Below are positions 5,810 through 9,772 of a stretch of DNA of 9,772 nt, in pieces. A program made the translations under genes and the position numbers. The stretch is from contig JALQTL010000066.1 of assembly GCA_023260935.1 (NCBI GenBank), positions 1 to 9,772 of the forward strand. Direction: 5' to 3'. Below the pieces are notes generated by a model. It was not told the origin of the DNA, searched no databases, and saw only the letters and a list, made by a program, of their open reading frames with translations. This DNA is from Paracoccaceae bacterium. GTDB lineage: Bacteria; Pseudomonadota; Alphaproteobacteria; Rhodobacterales; Rhodobacteraceae. Position 1 is the stretch's first letter; the number at the start of each line of letters is the position of its first letter.

Positions 5810-7085
5810 AGCGCAGCGCCTCGACCGGGTTCATCCGCGCGGCACGGCGTGCGGGAAAGATCGTCACGATGAAGGAGAGCCCCAGCGAAAGGCTGACCGC
5901 CGACAACACATCCCCCGCCTGCAACTTGGCCGGCAACGCATAGATGCCCCTGATCGACGGGTCCCAGACCCCGCCCCCGGCAAGGTAGTTCACGAAGCTG
6001 AAGATCGGATCGATATAAAGCGCAAAGAGGCAGCCCAGGATCACCCCGGCAAGGGTGCCGACAATCCCGGTAAAGGCCCCGCACAGGAAAAAGACCCGCA
6101 GCACGGCCCCTTCCGTCAACCCTATGGTGCGCAGAATGCCGATATCCCTGCCCTTGTTCTTGACCAGCATGATCAGCCCCGAAACGATGTTCATCGTGGC
6201 GATCAGGACAAGGATCGACAGGATGACGAACATGATATTGTCCTCGACATCCAGCGCCCGCAGGAACGCACCCGAGGAATCCCGCCATGTCCACAGGATT
6301 GCGTCGTCCCCCGCTGCGCGCAGCAGCGGCAGGGCATAGCTGTCGATGTCTTCGGGATTGTCGACCATCACTTCGAATTCGTCGGCCAGACCTTCCCGGT
6401 TGAAAAAGCTCTGCGCCTCGGCAAACGGCATGTAAAGCCGTGTCTTGTCAATATCATAGCGCCCAGCGGTAAAGATATAGACCACCTCGTAGGCGTTCAC
6501 CCGGGGGCTGGTGCCAAAGGCAGTCTTTACCCCGTTGGGCGAGATCACCCGCACCTTGTCACCCACGGTGACCCCCAGTTCCCGCGCAAGAACGGACCCG
6601 ATGGCGATGCCCTCCGGGTAGCGGTCAAGATCGCCATAGGCATCCGCCCCCCGCCCCACCCGCGGGATCGAGGCAAGCGCCTCGGGTGACAGGCCATAAA
6701 CCTCGGCACCATTGGTCGCCCCTTGCGATGCCACCATCACCTGCCCCCGGATCATCGGCGCCGCGCGCAAGACGCCCGGAATTTCGGCAAGCCGGGCGTT
6801 GATCCTGTCATAATCGGCAAAGCCTTTGACCGTGTTGCCGTTCGTATCAACCCGGGTGGCGGCATAGACGGTCACATGTGCGTTGGCCCCCAGAATGGTA
6901 TCAACGAACTCTGCCCGAAAGCCTGCCCGCACGGCCAGCGTGGCGATCAGCGCAAAGACCGCCAGCGTGATGCCGATCAGGCTGATCCAGGTCATCACCG
7001 AAACGCCGCCTTCCGCACGGCGGGCCCGCAGATAGCGCCATGCGATCATGCGTTCGAAGCGGGAAAAGGGGGTGGTCTGGGCCAT
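5802..7085 (-). CDS. lolC: lipoprotein-releasing ABC transporter permease (LolC/LolE type)
   Basis: A 427-residue inner-membrane permease with the FtsX/LolC topology: TM1 at about 29-52, a large periplasmic domain (about 55-280), then TM2 283-307, TM3 327-358 and TM4 393-411. The N-terminal RYLRARRAEGGVSVMTWISLIGI and the cytoplasmic KNKGRDIGILRTIGLT (309-324, ATPase contact) are hallmarks, as is the C-terminal PARRAARMNPVEALRYE. The periplasmic domain contains GTSPRVNAYEVVYIFTAGRYD, in the position of the LolC loop that binds LolA. Only one permease gene is present, so the transporter may be a homodimer of the kind called LolF; a second permease elsewhere cannot be excluded. The ATG at 7085 has AAGG 5 nt upstream. 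lolD overlaps its end. A possible promoter lies at 7137-7165. Confidence 0.93.
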   Translation of the reverse strand: MAQTTPFSRFERMIAWRYLRARRAEGGVSVMTWISLIGITLAVFALIATLAVRAGFRAEFVDTILGANAHVTVYAATRVDTNGNTVKGFADYDRINARLAEIPGVLRAAPMIRGQVMVASQGATNGAEVYGLSPEALASIPRVGRGADAYGDLDRYPEGIAIGSVLARELGVTVGDKVRVISPNGVKTAFGTSPRVNAYEVVYIFTAGRYDIDKTRLYMPFAEAQSFFNREGLADEFEVMVDNPEDIDSYALPLLRAAGDDAILWTWRDSSGAFLRALDVEDNIMFVILSILVLIATMNIVSGLIMLVKNKGRDIGILRTIGLTEGAVLRVFFLCGAFTGIVGTLAGVILGCLFALYIDPIFSFVNYLAGGGVWDPSIRGIYALPAKLQAGDVLSAVSLSLGLSFIVTIFPARRAARMNPVEALRYE

Positions 7086-7136
7086 GTCTGCCTTGGGTCA
7101 TCTGCTCGGCCCCGGTTGCACGGCCGTTTTGCGGCG

Positions 7137-7165
7137 ACCTTGTCGGTAGACGCCGCAGCCGTCAA
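7137..7165 (-). promoter_or_regulatory. candidate sigma70 promoter for lolC-lolD
   Basis: On the minus strand TTGACG (7165-7160) is followed after exactly 17 bp by CAAGGT (7142-7137). The -35 is a 5/6 match; the -10 is weak (2/6), as is frequent in G+C-rich alphaproteobacteria. It would start transcripts near 7130, about 45 bp before the lolC ATG, and would give lolCD a promoter independent of hlyIII, whose stop is 125 bp upstream. Supported by position and -35 only. Confidence 0.3.
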
Positions 7166-7210
7166 GGGCGCACGGTTGCCCGGTCGGGGGGATGGGCAGA
7201 AACCCCCTTC

Positions 7211-7876
7211 TCAGGCGCCGACGGCAAGCGCTATCGCGGCAAAGTGCATGCCTGCGGCCACCGCCACGAACAGATGCCAGATCGCGTTGTGAAAGGGCAG
7301 CGCATGCCATTTGTAGAAGGCCACCCCCGCCACATAGGTCAGCCCCCCCGCCACCAGAAGGCCCAGCGATACCGACGGCAAGGCCGCGCGCGCGGGGCCG
7401 ATGGCCAGAATGCCCATCCACCCCAAGGCTATATAGGCCAGCACCGAAAGCCGGTCGAACCGGCCCGGCAGGGCAACCTTCACCACCACCCCCAACACAG
7501 CCCCGGCCCAGACAACCGCCCCCAGCACCCAGATCAAGGCCGAAGGCTCGAACTGCGCCAGCATCGCGGTATAAGTGCCTGCGATCATGATATAAATCGC
7601 CGAATGGTCTAACCGCCGAAGCAGCCATTTCAGCGCCGACGGCGGGGTCATGTTGTAGGCCAGCGAAAAGCCGAACATCATGAAAAACCCCGAGGCATAG
7701 ACCGCAAGCGCGGCGAACTCTGCCCAACGGGATTGCGCCAGCGTGTGATACAGCAGGGCCGTGAAGCCGATCATCCCCCCCAGCAGGGCCACCGCATGAA
7801 CGACACCATCGGCCACCAGCTCACCCAGCGTGAAAGGCCGCTTGCGCAGACGGGGGTGGTTTTCGGGCAGGGTCAT
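7211..7876 (-). CDS. hemolysin III / TrhA (PAQR-like) family membrane protein
   Basis: A 221-residue inner-membrane protein with about seven membrane segments. Family features seen: E19 and H27 in GELVADGVVHAVALLG (first motif, E-x7-H), KWLLRRLDHSAIYIMIAGTY (83-102) and the C-terminal HNAIWHLFVAVAAGMHF (196-212). The family was named for hemolysis seen with a Bacillus protein and includes E. coli TrhA, linked to membrane lipid homeostasis; its animal relatives are the adiponectin/progestin receptors. In the usual pattern the zinc ligands are a histidine in SxxxH and two in HxxxH. Here SxxxH reads SLAYN (N75) and HxxxH reads NAIWH (N197, H201), with an extra H196 one place earlier. Such Asn variants occur, from memory, in other alphaproteobacterial members. 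The ATG at 7876 has GGGAG 7 nt upstream; the frame extends 19 codons further but without a ribosome binding site. It sits between proS and lolC, with a candidate promoter of its own at 7906-7933. Confidence 0.9.
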   Translation of the reverse strand: MTLPENHPRLRKRPFTLGELVADGVVHAVALLGGMIGFTALLYHTLAQSRWAEFAALAVYASGFFMMFGFSLAYNMTPPSALKWLLRRLDHSAIYIMIAGTYTAMLAQFEPSALIWVLGAVVWAGAVLGVVVKVALPGRFDRLSVLAYIALGWMGILAIGPARAALPSVSLGLLVAGGLTYVAGVAFYKWHALPFHNAIWHLFVAVAAGMHFAAIALAVGA

Positions 7877-8194
7877 CGGCAGGCTCCCATCAACATAGAA
7901 GCACAAGGATGCCACCGCCCCCGCTACGGTCAAGCGGGCGACAAGGGCTGACGTTGCGTCACCGCGCCGCCCAAGGAAGCCCGCACATCAGTTCGTCCCC
8001 CGGGTCCCTGGCCGATCACCGGGGCCACGGTTTCCCCCCGTCGGAATGCCAGTGCGCGAGATCGCCCGGAACACTACAGTCCTGCCCCAGAGAAGCTGGA
8101 CCGCACCCTTTCGGCGGCGACCGCGGCCCCTTCAAGGAGCCTGCCGGTCTGTCTTTCGTTCTTCCTGCCGGCGGGCTACCGGAACGACCTTGCC
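7877..8194. other. 318-bp non-coding stretch between proS and hlyIII
   Basis: No convincing gene is seen on either strand. The one long plus-strand frame through it is rich in Pro, Arg and Ser and looks like a chance product of G+C-rich DNA. Contents: a candidate hlyIII promoter (7906-7933) with an overlapping inverted repeat (7920-7938), and two direct copies of CCTGCCGG (8140-8147 and 8164-8171) just after the proS stop. I find no clear intrinsic terminator for proS and no tRNA-like arms. The rest is unexplained and could be leader, 3' UTR or an unrecognised small RNA. Confidence 0.5.
7906..7933 (-). promoter_or_regulatory. candidate promoter of hlyIII with an inverted repeat over the -35
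   Basis: Minus-strand TTGACC (7933-7928) and CATCCT (7911-7906) are separated by 16 bp; the -35 matches at 5/6 and the -10 at 3/6 in the A2, T3 and T6 positions. The inverted repeat CCCGCT/AGCGGG (7920-7925 and 7933-7938, 7-nt spacer) brackets the -35 and could be an operator. The implied start site is about 25 bp before the hlyIII ATG. Confidence 0.35.
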
Positions 8195-9535
8195 TCAGGC
8201 ATGGGCGGCGTAGATCTGCGCGATGCGGTCCACGGCCGCCTCGGCGCTCATCTCTTCGCTCTCGCCCGTGCGGCGCGAGGTGAGTTCGACCACCCCGTTC
8301 GCCAGACCGCGCGGCCCGACCGTGATACGCCAGGGCAGGCCGATCAGGTCCATGGTCGCGAACTTGGCCCCCGCGCGTTCGTCGCGGTCGTCGTAAAGCG
8401 CCTCCAGCCCGCGGGCGGCAAGCGCCTTGTAAAGGCCCTCGCAGGCCGCATCGGTCGAAGCGTCGCCCTGTTTCAGGTTGACGATCCCCACCGGGAAGGG
8501 TGTGACCCCTTCGGGCCAGATGATGCCCTTGTCATCATGGCTGGCCTCGATGATAGCGCCCAGAAGCCGGCTTACGCCGATACCGTGGCTGCCCATTTCC
8601 ACCGGCACGCGGCTGCCGTCGGGCGTGACGACCGTTGCCCCCATGCTTTCGGAATACTTTGTTCCGAAATAGAAGATCTGCCCCACCTCGATCCCGCGGC
8701 CCACCTTGCGATGCGTTTCGGGAATCTCGTTGAAAAGCGCCTCGTCATGCGTTTCATCCGTGCGGGCATAGAGTGAGGTGAATTCCTTGCAAATTCCTTC
8801 CACCTCGGCCCGGTTGTCGAAATCGACCTGACGATCGCCCAGTTTCAGTGCCGTGACACGGTCGTCATAGAAGACCTCGGATTCACCCGTTTGCGCAAGC
8901 ACCAGAAATTCATGGGTATTATCGCCCCCGATGGGCCCGGAAGCCGCGCGCATGGGGATGGCGGTCAGGCCCATGCGTTCATAGGTGCGCAAGTAGCTGA
9001 CCATGTGGCGGTTATAGGCATGCAGGGCTGCGTCGCGGTCGATATCGAAGTTGTAGCCGTCCTTCATCAGGAATTCGCGCCCACGCATGACGCCGAAACG
9101 GGGGCGCATCTCATCGCGGAACTTCCACTGGATGTGGTAGAGCGTCAGCGGCAGATCCTTGTAGCTGTTCACATGGGAACGGAAGATGTCGGTGATCATC
9201 TCCTCGTTCGTGGGGCCATAGAGCATGTCACGCTCATGCCGGTCCTTGATGCGCAGCATTTCCTGGCCGTAATCATCATAACGCCCGGATTCTCGCCACA
9301 AATCAGCGGGTTGCAGCGTGGGCATCAAGAGCGGGATATGACCCGCGCGCACCTGTTCCTCATGCACGATCTGTTCGATCCGCTTCAGAACCCTATACCC
9401 CAGCGGCAACCAGGAATAGATGCCGGCGGCCTGCTGCTTGATCATCCCCGCCCGCAACATATAGCGGTGCGAGACGATCTGCGCCTCGGACGGATTTTCC
9501 TTCAGAACGGGCAGGAAGTAGCGCGACAGACGCAT
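8195..9535 (-). CDS. proS: prolyl-tRNA synthetase, short alphaproteobacterial type
   Basis: Charges tRNA-Pro with proline in the cytoplasm. It is a class II synthetase of 446 residues, much shorter than the E. coli enzyme (about 570) because the editing insertion between motifs 2 and 3 is missing; this short bacterial form is normal for alphaproteobacteria. Seen: N-terminal RYFLPVLKENPSEAQIVSH, motif 1 region AAGIYSWLPLG (36-46), proline-specific GPTNEE loop (107-112), motif 2 FRDEMRPRFGVMRGREF (139-155), motif 3 GSHGIGVSRLLG (315-326) with R323, and an anticodon-binding domain from about 345 to the end including DDRDERAGAKF (382-392). The ATG at 9535 is preferred: it has GAGG 6 nt upstream and begins exactly at MRLSRYF as in homologs; the ATG at 9547 has no ribosome binding site. 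The gene starts only 33 bp after the end of the foreign-looking fragment on the same strand, so its native promoter may have been displaced. Confidence 0.97.
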   Translation of the reverse strand: MRLSRYFLPVLKENPSEAQIVSHRYMLRAGMIKQQAAGIYSWLPLGYRVLKRIEQIVHEEQVRAGHIPLLMPTLQPADLWRESGRYDDYGQEMLRIKDRHERDMLYGPTNEEMITDIFRSHVNSYKDLPLTLYHIQWKFRDEMRPRFGVMRGREFLMKDGYNFDIDRDAALHAYNRHMVSYLRTYERMGLTAIPMRAASGPIGGDNTHEFLVLAQTGESEVFYDDRVTALKLGDRQVDFDNRAEVEGICKEFTSLYARTDETHDEALFNEIPETHRKVGRGIEVGQIFYFGTKYSESMGATVVTPDGSRVPVEMGSHGIGVSRLLGAIIEASHDDKGIIWPEGVTPFPVGIVNLKQGDASTDAACEGLYKALAARGLEALYDDRDERAGAKFATMDLIGLPWRITVGPRGLANGVVELTSRRTGESEEMSAEAAVDRIAQIYAAHA

Positions 9536-9567
9536 TCTGGGCCTCATGAATTTGGGTCTGCACGTTC

Positions 9568-9772
9568 CTAGCGGGAAGCCCGCGGGCAGGCAAGCGGAGG
9601 TCTTCCTTGCGTCTTCCTTTCGTCTTCCATGCGTCTTCCACTGTTTTTCTCCTTCAATCTAACTTCTATAGCTTTCGCGTAGGCACCATGGAAAGTACCG
9701 CCGTGTTCGTCCGCCCACTTAGAAAGTTCGTGTATATCTTCGTCCGTCAGACCAACCCAAACGGTTTTTACT
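9568..9772 (-). CDS. C-terminal fragment of a phage-like hypothetical protein, runs off window edge
   Basis: The minus frame enters from the right edge and stays open for 67 codons to TAG at 9570-9568. The first 45 residues read VWVGLTDEDIHELSKWADEHGG and onward to YAKAIEVRLKEKN. A WVGLTDEEI-type start followed by a short helix and ending ...AIEAKLKEKN is, from memory, the recurrent C-terminal end of short proteins carried by tailed-phage genomes and prophages; their function is unknown. In such proteins the chain ends at about KEKN. Here about 22 more residues follow (Arg-, Pro- and Lys-rich, spanning the tandem repeats), so the original stop may have been lost at a junction. Region 9641-9772 is 61/132 G+C (46%) by hand count against 63% in a sampled proS row, and it uses ATA, AGA and AGT codons that its neighbours avoid. 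Reading frame and composition are seen; phage origin is inferred. Confidence 0.6.
   Translation of the reverse strand, partial: VKTVWVGLTDEDIHELSKWADEHGGTFHGAYAKAIEVRLKEKNSGRRMEDERKTQGRPPLACPRASR
9600..9643. repeat. four tandem copies of an 11-bp unit (GTCTTCCnnnn)
   Basis: Plus-strand units are GTCTTCCTTGC, GTCTTCCTTTC, GTCTTCCATGC and GTCTTCCACTG. The first seven bases are invariant and the last four vary. The array sits exactly where G+C-rich proS-flanking DNA changes to A+T-richer phage-like DNA, 65-108 bp upstream of the proS start. An 11-bp period places the units on about the same face of the helix, as for protein-binding arrays, but replication slippage could also give this. Confidence 0.85.

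Noticed and set aside
4667..5872. Plus-strand 401-residue frame antisense to cytochrome c and lolD
   Set aside because: Both minus-strand genes have complete, well-supported family motifs; this frame has none.
7131..7156. Inverted repeat GCGGCG/CGCCGC upstream of lolC as a terminator of hlyIII
   Set aside because: In the minus direction it is followed by AAAAC rather than T residues, and the loop is 14 nt.
7961..8040. Possible tRNA-like region
   Set aside because: No T-arm GGTTCGA, no consistent anticodon arm and no acceptor stem could be built on either strand.
7909..8283. Plus-strand 124-residue frame in the proS-hlyIII gap
   Set aside because: Low-complexity Arg/Pro/Ser composition, runs into proS antisense, no start signal.
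9536..9547. Start of proS at the ATG at 9547
   Set aside because: No ribosome binding site; GAGG is correctly spaced for the ATG at 9535, which gives the family N-terminus.

Overview
The window reads as chromosomal DNA of an alphaproteobacterium of the Rhodobacteraceae/Paracoccaceae type (Rhodobacter, Gemmobacter, Tabrizicola and relatives). The basis is the G+C-rich sequence (63% by hand count in one proS row), the short editing-domain-less ProS, the 320-residue lactate-dehydrogenase-like malate dehydrogenase, a malyl-CoA-type lyase/thioesterase next to mdh, and a DUF1194 protein. The genus cannot be fixed from this sequence alone.

Left part (1-3853), central carbon metabolism. A minus-strand pair, a malyl-CoA lyase-family enzyme (probably the (3S)-malyl-CoA thioesterase Mcl2) followed by a truncated NnrU-family membrane protein, runs off the left edge. 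Next come a small exported protein of unknown function (plus) and a TauE/SafE-type membrane transporter (minus), whose stop codons overlap. The transporter is divergent from mdh across a 171-bp region holding a perfect 12-bp palindrome. mdh ends at a strong intrinsic terminator. Mcl2 would release malate and Mdh would oxidise it to oxaloacetate, which fits C2/C3 assimilation through the ethylmalonyl-CoA pathway. This is inferred from family and neighbourhood.

Middle part (3901-7085), envelope. An exported von Willebrand-type DUF1194 protein (plus) converges on a minus-strand run: a LolC/E-type permease, then LolD overlapping it by 8 bp, then a small mono-haem cytochrome c with a lipobox. The Lol pair extracts lipoproteins from the inner membrane, and the cytochrome may itself be a lipoprotein.

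Right part (7211-9535), minus strand. proS lies upstream, then a 318-bp non-coding stretch, then a hemolysin III/TrhA-family membrane protein in which two positions that are usually zinc-binding histidines appear to be asparagines.

Right edge (about 9600-9772). Base composition drops to 46% G+C, codon use changes (ATA, AGA, AGT), and there is the C-terminal end of a protein resembling short prophage-encoded proteins. Four tandem copies of an 11-bp unit sit at the transition. This looks like the edge of a prophage or other acquired DNA abutting the 5' side of proS. It is the least ordinary part of the window, but most of it lies outside.

I found no CRISPR array, tRNA, rRNA, insertion sequence or transposase, and no cluster that I could defend as a new multi-gene system. 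The rest of the window looks like ordinary core genome.
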